Source of the DNA: Acestrorhynchus altus
Lineage: Eukaryota > Chordata > Actinopteri > Characiformes > Acestrorhynchidae
Assembly: GCA_034509495.1 (NCBI GenBank)
Contig: CM067524.1
Coordinates: forward strand, 3,089,474 to 3,153,473
Length of the DNA: 64,000 nucleotides
Direction of reading: 5' to 3'
The position numbers and the translations under genes were made by a program. Below, in pieces: positions 22,846 through 35,150 of the stretch. The notes beneath the pieces were generated by a model. That model did not search any database, was not told the origin of the DNA, and worked only from the letters and a program-made list of their open reading frames with translations. Each line of letters begins with the position of its first letter. Position 1 is the stretch's first letter.

Positions 22846-23549
22846 ATGGAGCTTCATCAGTCGAGCCACGCAGGAGGAACCCCTAACCCACAGTGAGTAA
22901 CTTCATCTTCAACGTGAGAAAAGTAGGACGGTTCACGATCATATTTCTTCTGCTCAAACTTCGAGTTTCAGTAAAGAGAGGAAATTCTCAGTTCTGCTCT
23001 TCACTGTTCTGTCACTGCTCATCCTTCTTCCAGGATAAAGTCTGAGAGATCCCCAGAACCCAGCTGTGTGTCTGCCACCAGTCACCAGGCCATCGAGAAC
23101 CATCCTGAAATCAGCAGAGGAGCTGGAGAACCCAACTGTGTGTCTATAAAGAGTGACCGGTCCATTGGGAACCGTCCTAATTTCAGTGGGGGAGGTGGAG
23201 AACCCAGCTGTGTGTCTGCTCCCAGTCACCAGTCCATTGAGAACCAACCTGAAATCAGCAGAGGAGGTGGAGAACCCAGCTGTGTGTCTATAAAGAGTGA
23301 CCGGTCCATTGGGAACCGTCCTAATTTCAGTGGGGGAGGTGGAGAACCCAGCTGTGTGTCTGCTACCAGTCACCAGTCCATTGAGAACCAACCTGAAATC
23401 AGCAGAGGAGGTGGAGAACCCAGCTGTGTGTCTATAAAGAGTGACCAGTCCATTGGGAACCGTCCTGAATTCAGCGGAGGTGTCTCTAATATAGGGTAAG
23501 TTTAATAGCACTCATTCTAAAGCTCATGAATAATTCAGTTATTGTAGAA

Positions 23550-23592
<43 letters not shown>

Positions 23593-26500
23593 TTTGATGA
23601 TTGTGACTGTCATTATTGGAGGTAGAGCAGTGGATCACAATCTGTTGGTCTGTAGAAAATCAGCTCAGTATTATGACTGAAATAATACAGGATGATGGCA
23701 GAATCCTGCACCTATCACCTGGGGTTATACATAGGCTCCACCCCATTCCAAAAATCTCAGGTAGGCTCCACCCTTCAGTAGTAAATAGTAAGGTTGCTGT
23801 GTCCGTTTATGAGCCAACCAGCACTTCCACACTTGCTGCGTGTGACATCACACAGGAAGTTGATCAAATGCTACAGTTACACATTTGACTCCGCCCATTT
23901 ACTTTACCTGTACTCCAATCACATCCTCTCAAGCTCTTCACAGTAGTCTTCAGGTCACCTCCTGAGATTTCACAGGATTTTACTCAGAACCTTCAGAACA
24001 TACACACACCAACCTGTCACTCTCCCCATCCTCCACCTTCAATGGTCCAACCCCACCCAACCTCCTCTACTTCTGACCACTCCTTCATAACTGCCCTCTG
24101 AACCCAGCAGTGCTGTAGTAGACTTCCCTACAGAACCCCCTAACCCCTAACTCTACTGGTCTAACACACACCTGTGCACCGCCCCCCACGCTCTCTTACC
24201 TCCAACACCAAACCTGCTTATCTCAGCCTTTTCCTTTCCTCAACCTCATCTTCAACCATCAGCTCCGGAATATTAACTATTCATCTACTCTGAGTTTAAC
24301 ACAATATCAGGAATCTGGAACCTGTAGTTTAGTACCTACACCTGCCAACAACTTCCAGTCTGGTGCATCTCTCCATTTACCAATATTGCCACCCTGCACT
24401 CGTTCTGCACTGCTCCTCACACACAAATCTAATTAACCTGCTTCCACTAACAGTGTTGTTACCTTCTAAGCACTTCTTATCAAATGTATCTGCAAAAGAC
24501 CTTAGTACCTGCTTATGCAGCCATATGTAGCAACCCTGCAACAAGCTAACCTCACATGCTGACAAAATGTGTTTTAACGTCCCAGTCCCAGCACACACTT
24601 CACAACCTGGATCTTCATCTATCCACTGCCCAAGGTTTCACAGTGCTGAGAATGACCCACCACCCACATCATATCTACTCTGTGGTGGTCCTGTGGGGTC
24701 CTGATCATTGAAGATCAGGGTGAAAGGAGGAGAATAAAGTATCAGAGAAACAGATGAACTACAGTCTGGATTATAGAACCACAAAGAGCTCCTGTATGTA
24801 AATGAGGAGGTGGTCATAATGTCATGGGTGATCGGTGTAAATCATCATCATCATCACACAGAAATCTTCTGCAAAAAATCAGGATAAAAACATTCGGATG
24901 CAAATCAGTGAAAAGGTTCTGGAGGTTTCTATTGGCCAGTGAAAATGGAGACCAAAGGTTTTTGAATGACAGTGAAGATACAGGTGTTATGTTTTGCTGA
25001 TGTGTGTGTTTCTGTGTTTGTCTCCCATCAGACTCTACTTCTCAAAACTGGTCCTGCAGATAAACACTGTGTTTGAGAGAATTGGACACATAAAACAGTA
25101 TTTTCAGGAAAGTGAGGAGGATGTTCTTCACAGAGTCTCAGAGAGACAGAAAACCAGCCTGAAGAACAAGTACGAGAGCTTATTTGAGGGGATCAGAAAT
25201 GAGGAGAACAAGACCCTCCTGAACAGGATTTACACTCAGCTTTACATCATCGAGGGAGAGAGTGAAGGAGTGAATGAAGAACATGAGGTTCTACAGATGG
25301 AGAAAACACCAAGAAAACACTTACAAGATACTCCAATCAACTGCTCGGACATCTTTACACCTCTACAGGGCCCTGAGAGAGAAACCCAAGAAGAGACCAC
25401 TGGTGCTGAAGGTCTCAGACATGAACAAAGAACAGAAGAGTCAGGATGGAACATACCAAAGATCAGAAGTGTGCTGACTAAAGGAATCGCCGGAATTGGA
25501 AAAACCGTCTCCGTGCAGAAGTTAATTCTGGACTGGGCTGAGGGAACAGCCAATCAGGATGTAGAGCTTATGTTTGTGCTGCCGTTCCGGGAACTGAACT
25601 TGATTAAAGATGATCAATACAGTCTTCTTGGACTTCTCTGTGCCTTCCATCCTGAGCTCAAAGATCTGGACCCAAAGATCTACGAGGTGTGTAAAGCTGT
25701 GTTCATATTTGATGGTCTGGATGAAAGCAGAATTCCTCTGAACTTCAACTGTCAGAAAGTCTCTGACATAACTGAGGCATCATCAGTGGGTGGGTTGATG
25801 GCAAATCTCATCAAAGGAGACCTGCTTCCATCTGCTTTAATCTGGGTAACCTCCAGACCAGCAGCAGCCAATCAGATCCCTCCTTGATACATCGGCCGTG
25901 TCACAGAAATCCAGGGATTCAATGACCTGCAGAAGGAGGAGTACTTCAGGAAGAGGATCAGTGAAGAGGACCAAGCCAAGAAAATCATCTCCCACATTAA
26001 GACAACAAAGACCCTTCACATCATGTGCCACATTCCTGTCTTCTGCTGGATCTCAGCGACGGTGCTTCAGCGAATGATCTATCACACAGAAATCCCCAAA
26101 ACTCTGACTGAAATGTACCTACACTTCCTCCTCACTCAGATCAGCATGAAGAGCCAGAAATATGAGGAGAAACCTCAGAGAGACCCAAAGAAACTGCTGG
26201 AATCCAACAGACCCATGCTCCTGAAACTGGCTGAACTGGCTTTCAGACAGCTGATAAAGCACAATGTGATGTTCTATGAAGAGGACCTGAGACAGAGCGG
26301 CATTGACATCACTGAGGCGTCTCAGTATTCTGGGATCTTCACTGAGATCTTTAGGGAGGAGTGTGTGCTTTACCAGAGGAAGGTCTACTGCTTTGTTCAC
26401 CTGAGTTTTCAGGAGTTCCTGGCAGCTGTTTATGTGTTTCACTGCTATGATATCAAGAAATTGTGGGATCTGGAGATTTTTTCCCCGTTTTCCACATTAG

Positions 26501-27706
26501 AGTCAAGGATTGGCCACACGGAGTCTGTTCCACTTGATGGTCTACTGAAGAGTGCTGTGGATAAAGCTGTTAGAAGTCAGAAAGGTCAACTTGATCTTTT
26601 CCTCCGTTTCCTGCTGGGCATCTCACTGAAGTCCAACCAGACACTCCTTTTAGGTTTACTGAGAAAAACACAGAGGAGCTTGGACAACGTTACTGAGTAC
26701 ATAAAGAAAATGATCAAAGGGGATGAATATATGCAGCAGCACGTCTCACCTGAGAGATCCATCAACCTGTTCCTCTGTCTGTCTGAAATGAAGGACCAGT
26801 CTCTCTCCACAGAGATTCAGAAGTATCTTCAATCAGATAAACGGTCAGAGAGGAAGCTCTCTCCTGGACAGTGTTCAGCACTTACCTGCATGATTCTGAC
26901 CTCAGAGAAGGTTCTGGAGGAGCTGGACCTGAAGAAATACAACACCACGGCTGAGGGTTATATCAGACTCATCCCAGCCGTGACCATCAGCAGAACAGCT
27001 CTGTGAGTAATGAAGGAAACTTTCATTAATAACAGATTTAATTACTGACAGATGAGACGGACAACAGACCAGGTTTCAGTGGCTTTGAGCTCCACGGTCT
27101 AATGCACCACCACTATGATCCAAGGACCACTGCTCCAAGTCCCAGGTCACGCTGCTCGCCGGCTGTGGTCCAGATCCAAAAGAGTGCAGTTTGTGACCCT
27201 GTTCACTATATTTCTGCAGAACTTTGAGCTGCATAGAAATTAATACACTATTATATACAGGATTTATTGGATCTTTACAGATGCTTCTGTAACCTCTTGA
27301 TGAGCATCAACAGCTCTTCTTCTGAGCTCCTCAGAAACCTGCTTTGTTCTCCACGATACACTTCCACACAGGTGCTGTGAAGATCAGACTTCTGATAGAT
27401 TCCTGTACTTTAAATAAGACAGGACACGCCCACTCACACCTGATTGGCTCCCACTGATTGAAAACACCTGACTCTAATATGACATTCAGATGATCTGCTG
27501 ATGATAAAGGTTCATATTTTTAGCCTCAGATCTGGAATATTGTCTCGTTGTCCTCCGTAAATCACTGATCGGTGTGATGTTTGTCTTCTTTGTTAGATTT
27601 GGTTTCTGATCTACTTTCAGGACGTTTAGCTGCTGTTAAACGTCTGTTTAAAAAGTTGCTGTTTGATGGTTCAGGAAGGTCTTTAACCTTCTCTGCTCTA
27701 TGACTC

Positions 27707-27740
<34 letters not shown>

Positions 27741-28448
27741 CACTGCGTGAAAGTCTTCATATAATACAGTTATTATTTATCTACAGACTCGTTGACTGCA
27801 ATCTCTCCATGAACTCCTGTGGAATTCTGGAATCAGTTCTACAATCAGCGAACTCCTCCCTGAAGGAGCTGGACCTCAGTAACAATGATCTGCAGGATTC
27901 AGGAGTGGAGCTGCTCTCTGCTGGACTGAAGAGTTCACACTGTAAACTGGAGATTCTCAGGTCAGTGTTTCAGATGAAATCATTCAGTTTTCAGTGCAAC
28001 CAGAGAGAACATGTCCTCATGTCCTCATGTCCCAGTAAAGGGGATCTTCCCACATTTGGACAGGATGTGCTTTGTGTTGCCTTTGACAGAAAGCTCATCC
28101 TCTTCTACCTCCTTTTCTGCAGGTTGTCTGGTTGTATGATCACCGTGAAAGGCTGTGCTTCTCTGGCTTCAGCTCTGAGTTCAAACCCGTCTCACCTGAG
28201 AGAACTGGATCTGAGCTATAATCATCTGGAGTCTGGAGTGAAGCTGCTCACTGATCTGCTGGAGGACCCACACTGTAACCTGGAGACACTACAGTGAGTT
28301 ACTGCGTTCTCTGTCAGTGTGAATGGATTTTCTAATATTAGGAGAACAGAGACGTGGTTTCAGTGTGATAAACTTCATTTGAATGAATCTTCATTAGGGT
28401 GGACCATGGAGGGAAGATGAGGATGAAACACGGATTAAAGAAGTGTAA

Positions 28449-28485
<37 letters not shown>

Positions 28486-29065
28486 TGTTATCTCTTCTAA
28501 TGTGGGCTTTCTGTGTGCAGATTCATGTAAACTCACTTTGGATCCAAACACAGCGAACAGATTTCTCTCTCTGTCTGAGGAGAACACAAGAGTGACGGGA
28601 ATGCTGGAGCTGCAGCCGTATCCGGATCATCCGGAGAGATTTGATGAGTATCAGCAGGTTCTGTGTAGAGAGAGTCTGACTGGACGCTGTTACTGGGAGG
28701 CTGAGTGGAATGGAGATGGAGCTTCTGTAAGTGTGTCCTACAGAGGGATCAGGAGGAAAGGAGGCAGCGGTGAATGTGTGTTTGGACTCAGCGAAGGTTC
28801 CTGGAGTCTGGACTGCTCCAACGACGGCTACTATGTTAAACACAATGCCACCATCGCTGCTGTGCCTGTTGGACCTGTGCCTCACTCCAGCAGAGTAGCA
28901 GTGTATCTGGACTGGCCTGCTGGAGTTCTGTCCTTCTACAAAGTCTCCGCCAGCACACACTCACTGACCCACTTACACACCTTCCACTCCACGTTCACAG
29001 AGCCGCTCTGCGCTGGGTTCTGGGTTGATTCTGTTCATTCAGTGTGTGTGTGTGAGCTGGATTAG
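22846..29065 (+). CDS. Fish-type NLR receptor (repeat exon, FISNA, NACHT, LRR, B30.2) with one in-frame stop
   Basis: NLRC3/NLRP12-like receptor of the expanded teleost family; presumed cytosolic sensor or signalling regulator. Exons: 22846-22892, 23034-23495, 25032-27002, 27787-27960, 28123-28293, 28398-28444, 28521-29065; all phases fit (1139 codons). Residues about 17-169 are six 24-residue repeats built on EPSCVS. Then come the FISNA region (YFQESEEDVLHRVSERQKTS), Walker A GIAGIGKT at about residue 321, Walker B FIFDGLDES, and the winged-helix/superhelical part (YCFVHLSFQEFLAAVYVFHC). Two LRR exons follow (LKELDLSNNDLQDSGVELL, LRELDLSYNHL), then a linker exon and PRY-SPRY (LTLDPNTANRFLSLSEENTR, GRCYWEAEW). 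A TGA at 25885-25887 (codon 455) cuts the NACHT region, with the frame unchanged on either side. Exon 1 and the 1.5-kb second intron are inferred from phase only. Truncated allele, pseudogene or base error are all possible. Confidence 0.9.
23070..23490 (+). repeat. 72-bp (24-residue) coding repeats in NLR exon 2, alternating A/B units
   Basis: Six units alternate between a SHQSIENQPEISRGG form and an IKSDRSIGNRPNFSGGG form, giving a 144-bp higher-order repeat. Later copies are nearly identical, which suggests recent unequal exchange. Similar EPSCVS-type repeats precede FISNA in other fish NLRs. Confidence 0.88.
23552..23591. repeat. (CA)n microsatellite in NLR intron
   Basis: About 19 CA units soon after the exon 2 donor. 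Confidence 0.9.
24630..24840. mobile_element. Copy of a dispersed MITE-like repeat (family seen five times in the window)
   Basis: tgagaatgacccaccaccca, ggtcctgtggggtcctgatc and aggaggtggtcataatgt are shared with copies at about 30390-30530, 31715-31850, 44310-44460 and the two arms at 50028-50555. Confidence 0.65.
28450..28484. repeat. (CA)n microsatellite at NLR linker-exon donor
   Basis: Begins within 10 bases of the donor GT at 28445. Confidence 0.9.
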
Positions 29066-29640
29066 TGTAGTTGACGGAGTACTGACTGATTGGTGTGTTT
29101 CATATCCAGAACAGGACGAAGATGTCAGTGAGCGTTAACTGTTCTGGTCGGACCCGGTGCCGTGTCCAAAGCCGTGTGGAGGGAATACCAGCGCCGTGTG
29201 AAAAGGCTCATGCAAAAACCTCACTTCTCCAAAACGGTTTTACAGGAAATGAAAACACATTCAGTGTTGAATGGAAATCAATGATGGTTTACTGGTCTTA
29301 CTGGTCCATTCATTCTGACATTAATGAAGAAGGTACAGATTCATATTCACCTGATGTCAGAAAGTGAAAATCATTATATCATATCCCACATATCATTCAT
29401 CTTCCATTAATCATCTCATCTTCCAAATCCTGCAGGATCTGAATCCCCTTCTTCAGAGTTCTTATCAAATGTTCTGTCAGTGGGGAGCAGAGGCGGGTTC
29501 CTTCTGTAGTGTGTTTTGGAACAGAGGTGGATTCTTTGTGAATGATCAACGTGTCCATCGTGTCCACGTCCTGCTGTGCAGTGTCCAGCAGCACGTAGCC
29601 AATGGCTAATAAATATCAATACATATTAATAAAAGCAGAA
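29066..29640 (+). other. Probable NLR 3'UTR, poly(A) signal at 29608-29613
   Basis: First clear AATAAA after the TAG at 29063-29065. No conserved coding frame occurs in between. Confidence 0.4.
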
Positions 29641-29699
29641 CGTGTAAAGGTCTCTTCTTTCCAGAACTGTTCTAATTCAGATACAGGGACCAGCCTGGT

Positions 29700-30080
29700 A
29701 AACCTTCATTCTGTTCACTGGTGGACCTGCTGGTGTGCTTCAGGTCATTGTCCTGCTGCAGAACCCAAGTACACTTGAGCTTAAGGTCAGGAACTGATGG
29801 CAAAACATTTTCTGGTCAAGAGCAGAATTCGTGGTTCCATCACTTACAGTGAGTCGTCCGGGTTCTGAAGCAGCAAAGCTGCAGACCATCACACTACCAC
29901 CACCATGTTTGACTGACGGTACGATGTGTAACGGGATCCACCTTCCGAATAGTTGCACTTTTGTCTTGTCAGTCTACAGAACATTTTCCCAAAATTCTTG
30001 AGGATCGTCATCATGATTTTTTGGAAATGTGAGCTGGGCCTTTGTGTTCTTTTGGGTCAGCAGTGGTTTTGGCTGGTGTG
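29700..30080 (-). mobile_element. Tc1-like DNA transposon relic
   Basis: The minus-strand frame at 29740-29958 contains VPSVKHGGGSVMVCSFAAS and DGTTNSALD, the diagnostic middle segment of Tc1-family transposases, but the first and third catalytic regions are missing or decayed. The surrounding sequence matches a repeat very common in fish genomes. Confidence 0.75.
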
Positions 30081-30389
30081 TGTGTGTGTGTGTGTGTGAT
30101 AGTGTGTGTCTATATTAAGGTGTGATTAGGGGTTGATGTTCCTGCAGAACCAGTTTATGTTCCTGTGAAATAAACCTGTTCTTCACTGAGACTTGCCGTA
30201 TTCACCCTGAGGGACACGTCCCGAACATTCCACCCAACTCCACCTTCACCTGCACCTCCTTCCAGCAGAAAAAGGAGCAGCTGCACCGAAATGGTGACAA
30301 CACCATACAACTCATACACACCTACTGTCTTTATAACAGCATTATAGTACACTGGTTATGACACAGCAGTGTCACTGCTGACCAACCAC

Positions 30390-30530
30390 AAATGAGCTTC
30401 TGTCTCTGACTTTACATCTACAAGCTGGAGACACTCGGTAGGACCGTCCAATAGAGTGGACAGTGAGTGGACACAGTGTTTAAACACTCCAGCAGCACTG
30501 CTGTGTCTGATCCACTCGTATCAGCGCAAT
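30390..30530. mobile_element. Dispersed MITE-like repeat fragment
   Basis: Contains gagtggacagtgagtggaca and aaacactccagcagcactgc, shared with 31715-31850 and 50400-50510. Confidence 0.65.
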
Positions 30531-30607
30531 ACATGTGTGTGTCTGTGAATGTCTGTGCTTGTGTGTGTGTGTGTGTGTGTGTGTTTTTCTGTGTGTGTGT
30601 GTGTGTT

Positions 30608-30643
<36 letters not shown>

Positions 30644-30831
30644 TTTTATGTGTGTGTGTGTGTGTTGAGAGGAACCTCTGTGTCGAAACCCAGCTGTGAT
30701 TGGTCAGAAATGAGCAGGTGTGTGTTTTGACACCTTTGACTCTGACTACACGCTTTGGGGCGGAGCTGACAGAGGACAGATCAAGCTCTCCACCTGCTCG
30801 AGTGCAGTTCAGTCTGTGATTTCCTGTCAGG

Positions 30832-31858
30832 ATGATGGAGGAGGTGTCCATCAGTGTGGTGCTAGATGCACAGGTCGTGGAGCAGATGTCTGAGGAGGAA
30901 ATCTTGGCCACACTGGTGTCAGAATCCCTTCCAAAACATGAGGTGAGCTCAGTGCACTTTGGTCATCAGAACACAGTAAACGTGTGCTGGACAGTGAGGC
31001 AGATAGGACAAACAGAGACGGACTTCTTAAAGCAGCAGGTCCAGTGAGGTTCAGTCACTTTGATAGTAGGCATCAGAGTGGGAGTCCCTGATAGTGGGGG
31101 GACTGGGAACCACTAACCTGGGGAATAAAAACCTCACTGCTTTTCTCCTGAATCTGCAGCTGCCTTTTAAAAAGCTGAAGCTGAAGGATGTTAAGCCAGA
31201 TGATCCACTTCACAGGTACCAGGTAAGAGCTGCTACTCCCTCCAGAACTGTGCTTTATGGTTCCCCTGTGAGACTGAAGTGTAGAAGGGGCTTTAATCGT
31301 GGAAACCTCATCTGTCAGACAGAGAACCAGAAGCTTCAGGAGGCAAGTTTGCGCCTGGAGCAGGAGAACGATGTCCTCGCTCACAGACTTGTCACTGGAA
31401 AGATTGCACTGAGGAATGCATTAGACCAGGTCAGTCTCTACAGTCTCCACTCTCTTCACAATGGGGTTCTGTCTGGAGATGGAAGCCAGTACCCTCTGCT
31501 CTCTGTTCTACAGGCAGAGGACCAGGTGGAGGGGCTGACCAAGGAACTCTTAAAAGCCCAGCAGAACCTGATGGTGGCTGAGGAGGAGAAGAGGGAGAAA
31601 GAGGAGGAGACAATGAAGGTCAGAGAGTTATTCTTTACAGCAGCCAACAGGAGCAGCGTTTAAAGACGTACTTTTACACGGATCAACCAGAACATATTCA
31701 CCACAAACCGCAGAACGATGAGCTTCTGTCTCTGACTTTACATCTACAAGGTGGAGACACTCGGTAGGAGTGTCTGATAGAGTGGACAGTGAGTGGACAC
31801 AGTGTTAAACACTCCAGCAGCACTGCTGTGTCTGATCCACTCAACACACACTAACACT

Positions 31859-31910
<52 letters not shown>

Positions 31911-33316
31911 TACAGCTAAAAGAGGTCTTCAGGAGAGAAATGAAAAAGGCAGAAGCTGAAATCAGGAGGATGAATGGAATCATCACAGAATATAAGAAGG
32001 TAAATCTGACCAGAAGAATTACAAACATCAAACTGTCCCACCTGGACTCCATCGGTCAGTGGTTCCTTTTGGGTCAATTTTCGGTTTCGGTTTTGACCAG
32101 CCCAAAATGAGGGTTCTTCAGTAAACAGTCCAAGAACCCTTTCTATGAATACAGGGTTTCTTGCATATTCAGAGTTCTTCAGATTGCTACAGAGGGCTCT
32201 GTATAGAACCTTTTTGAAGAGGGTTCTATATGGCACACAAAGGGTTCTTCAGTAGGTACAAGTTTGACACTGTAACAATAGAAGAACCCTCTATGCCTTT
32301 TCAAAAAGGTTCTATATAGAACCATCTACAGTGCATTCTCCATCAGTCTGAAGAGTTCTTTCACAATGCAGAGAACCCTTTGTTCATGCAAAGGGTTCTC
32401 TGACTGTTGCCTGAACTAGGATCTGTGGGATCTGCTGTATGAATAAATCTGATCTGGATTCAGTATCTGAACTGCATTCACACACGTTTCCTCACGATTT
32501 AGATCTGCTCTCAGCTGAATGCTCAGCTGGAAAGACAGCGGTCAGAAGCTGAAGAGGAGCTGGATCAGATGAAGGTAAGCAGAAGACCTACAAGACCTAT
32601 GAGTTAATTCAGTTTTTTCTGAAGAAGATAAACGTCAATGTGCAAATATAAATGCAAAGGATAATTCAGTGTGTTTAACGTTCCTACAGAAGAAGATGAG
32701 GGAGTGCGACCGCTGCAGGAACATCCTGGACCTGACATGTTTGGCGCAGTCAGAGACCACACACAGCTCGGCTCAGGACATGGAGAAGAACTCTTTGAGA
32801 CAGCAGGTCCAGCATCTGGAAAGGGAGCTTGCACAGACCAAGCTGCAGATGGTGGAGTCACGATGCAAAATCCAGGTCTGTTATTACGACGAAGTCGAAG
32901 CAGAAATGAAATGATCATAATTCAGAGGACACACTATATTAAACTGGTTCTGATACATTTCTTTTACTGTATGATGAAGTTTTCAGAACGCTCAAAAATT
33001 CATACAACAAAATGAGTTCTGAATACGGGCAGGTGTTGGACTAGAAGACCCCACCCATTCTGTCAGGTCTGCAATGATGTCCTCTTTCCTCCTAACTCGG
33101 TTTTCCTCTTCTCAGGAGTTGGAGCACCAGAAGGGGGCTTTGGTGAATGAGCTCCAGGATGCTAAGAGCACCTGGCTCAGGAAGACCCTGGGTTCACTGA
33201 AGACGTCCAACAGTAACAACAGCCTGCCACAGTTGGATCACGGCACTGGCTCTGGCTGGGCCATAATCCGGAGGCTCTCCTGGACTCCATGGGAGGGGAA
33301 AGCAGCAGAGGTGTGA
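30832..33316 (+). CDS. rabgap1l: RABGAP1L-like short protein: C-terminal coiled coil only, no TBC domain, 310 aa
   Basis: RABGAP1/RABGAP1L normally carry PTB, kinesin-like and TBC (Rab-GAP) domains followed by a long coiled coil. Only the coiled coil is present here, with its own first exon. Exons: 30832-30942, 31160-31222, 31319-31429, 31514-31618, 31916-31999, 32503-32574, 32690-32875, 33116-33316; every exon is a multiple of three and phase 0, with no lesion. The start MMEEVSISVVLDAQVV resembles the alternative N-terminus of short RABGAP1L isoforms. LQEASLRLEQENDVLAH, SKIALRN-like GKIALRNALDQ, ICSQLNAQLERQ, RELAQTKLQMVESRCKIQ and ELEHQKGALVNELQDAK match the RABGAP1L tail. It is predicted to be a cytosolic scaffold or binding partner rather than a GAP. 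It could be a dedicated paralogue (a rabgap1l2-type gene) or a partial duplicate. Family certain; role unknown. Confidence 0.88.
31715..31910. repeat. MITE-like repeat fragment followed by (GT)n in a rabgap1l-like intron
   Basis: The MITE-like segment 31715-31850 is followed by (GT)n at about 31862-31908, which runs into the acceptor TTACAG of exon 31916-31999. Confidence 0.75.
32105..32405. mobile_element. AGAACCCTTT / GGTTCTATATAGAACC MITE
   Basis: Multiple direct and inverted agggttcttcagta and agaaccctctatg motifs surround the perfect 16-bp palindrome ggttctatatagaacc at 32308-32323. A related copy is at 62160-62640. Confidence 0.65.
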
Positions 33317-33556
33317 TGAAAAATGAGGAGGCAGAGATCTATAGAGGAGAACAGCTGTACAGGAGACATCGGAGGACCAGAGAACATGCTAATCACACAA
33401 GGACAGAAGAGGAAGCCCTGAGCAGAGGATGATGAGCTTGTGAGGACTGACTGGAATGATCTACAAGCTGCAGATCTCCTGAAGTTAGTTTTACTTATCA
33501 GTGAATTATGAAAATGCTCTCCTTTAAGACTGATTTATTTTCTTGACTTTGAGTCA

Positions 33557-33562
33557 AATAAA
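33557..33562 (+). terminator. rabgap1l: rabgap1l-like poly(A) signal AATAAA
   Basis: Canonical hexamer about 240 bases past the TGA at 33314-33316. Confidence 0.6.
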
Positions 33563-33564
33563 CC

Positions 33565-34440
33565 ACTGAGGTTTTACTTCCCAAAACTGGATTCTATTGA
33601 CCTGAAAGTCCACAGTCGTCTAAAAACGAGGGATATGAAGGACTTTAAAAAGGGGAAGTGAATGTAGAACATCTAGACCACCTCAAACATACGTAAAAAA
33701 GCTGTATCATTACAAGTTCAACTTAATCCTTCATTTCTAAATATTTTGTAATAAATAAGATGGAACAGTTTCCTTCTGTCAGCTTCTTCATCACACAGTC
33801 GTCCCTGCACATCAATACTGCACCGCGGTACTCCACCAGCAGGACGTCACACTCAACTGATAACCTGCTCTTACAGCCATCAACACCGAGGCCAGGCATT
33901 CCACCATAAGAGAAGGTAGCCTGGGGAACGACTACACTCTGCTGGTGAACGATAGTGAAAAATGAGGCCAGGAGCCAATTAGATTTATGGAAGCAGTACA
34001 GCTTTCTCAGGTACCAGCAGGGCTGGACAGTTTCATCAACTGTGAGGGGGTGTCATGGGGGTGGGGGTCTGTTTTGATTGGTTTCGGTGGACTGTCCCTT
34101 TCAGCTGCTCAGTGGCCCACACCCATAGCAGCCGGTTGTCCAGTTTTCCCAATCAGTCCATCCCTGATCACGAGACTGACTGAGAAACGTCACCATCAGG
34201 GTGGTGTTGTTTTCTTCGTGTGCTGTTTCTGTTTAAAGCTCATCAATGGAAACTCAATTATTCAAACTTGATTCAACTCAAAACCTTACATCTAATTTGA
34301 ATTCAATTTGAAAGAAATGAACTTAATTTTGCATTCAGCTCAGGCCCCCGACTGACTCCAACACTGGAATGTCATTCAAACAATGTTAAAGCAACGTTTG
34401 ATCAACCGTGACATTGATTATGGTGTGAATAAATGGTGAA
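33565..34440. other. Convergent intergenic region, nothing recognised
   Basis: Lies between the ends of the rabgap1l-like gene (plus) and the IFI44-like gene (minus). No conserved frame, RNA gene or clear repeat was identified. Confidence 0.5.
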
Positions 34441-34459
34441 CTCCATCATCTCGATATAC

Positions 34460-35150
34460 TTTATTTCTTCAAGGTTCAGAGACGATCCCACACTATACAC
34501 ATATAGCACATGGACAGAAGTGTACTTCTCTACAGGGACTAGACAAGCTGTATGTGCATTTGCACATCTGTGTCAGCAAAGGGTGCAGCTTAAAGCAGGT
34601 GAATGAGATCATTAGAAGGGGGGCTCATAAACCTTTGGACATGCAGTGTATTTGTGCTTCTCATCAGAGCACTGATGTGTTTGGGAATCCATAGTTTAAG
34701 ACCACTTAGAACAGTTGATGAACTGGTTCTGAAACTGGTCCCACATTCAGTCCACATTTAGGCTGCACCCCTGTATGTTGGCTTGTAGTTTGAGATCTAT
34801 ACCTTCTTACACAGTCAACCGCAGTCTGTCACACCACCACACTATGAAGATCCCCCATCCCTGGTTGGTTTTTTGGCTGAGCAGTAGATGTACCAACTCT
34901 ACGGGAAAGAAGAACCCCCAGGAGAAGGGTTTGATGAACTTTGGCTGAATAAGAAAAAAATACAGATTGTAATGTCCAGAATATTCTATAAATGATCTGG
35001 AATTTAGGGTCAGTGACATGCGCTGGGAAAAGCCATAAATATACTTTCATGCTGACACATAGCTGGAGACATCCAGAAGATAAGTACATGGTTAGATGTT
35101 AGCTTGTCTCTAAATAATCATTAGCAGACAACATCTGGGATCCGATCATC
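34460..35150 (-). other. IFI44-like 3'UTR with poly(A) signal at 34460-34465 and a repeat end
   Basis: Minus-strand AATAAA (tttatt on plus) lies about 690 bases past the TAG at 35153-35151. Bases 34500-34660 match the right end of the interspersed element seen at 37962-38490 (tttgcacatctgtgtcagca, gggtgcagcttaaagcag). Confidence 0.45.

Noticed and set aside
22954..23511. 185-residue antisense frame opposite the NLR repeat exon
   Set aside because: The sense strand has splice sites, phase continuity and EPSCVS-type motifs; the antisense opening follows from the repeat period.
29740..29958. KHGGGSVMV frame considered as an active transposase
   Set aside because: Only the middle segment survives; the flanking catalytic regions and terminal repeats are not seen.
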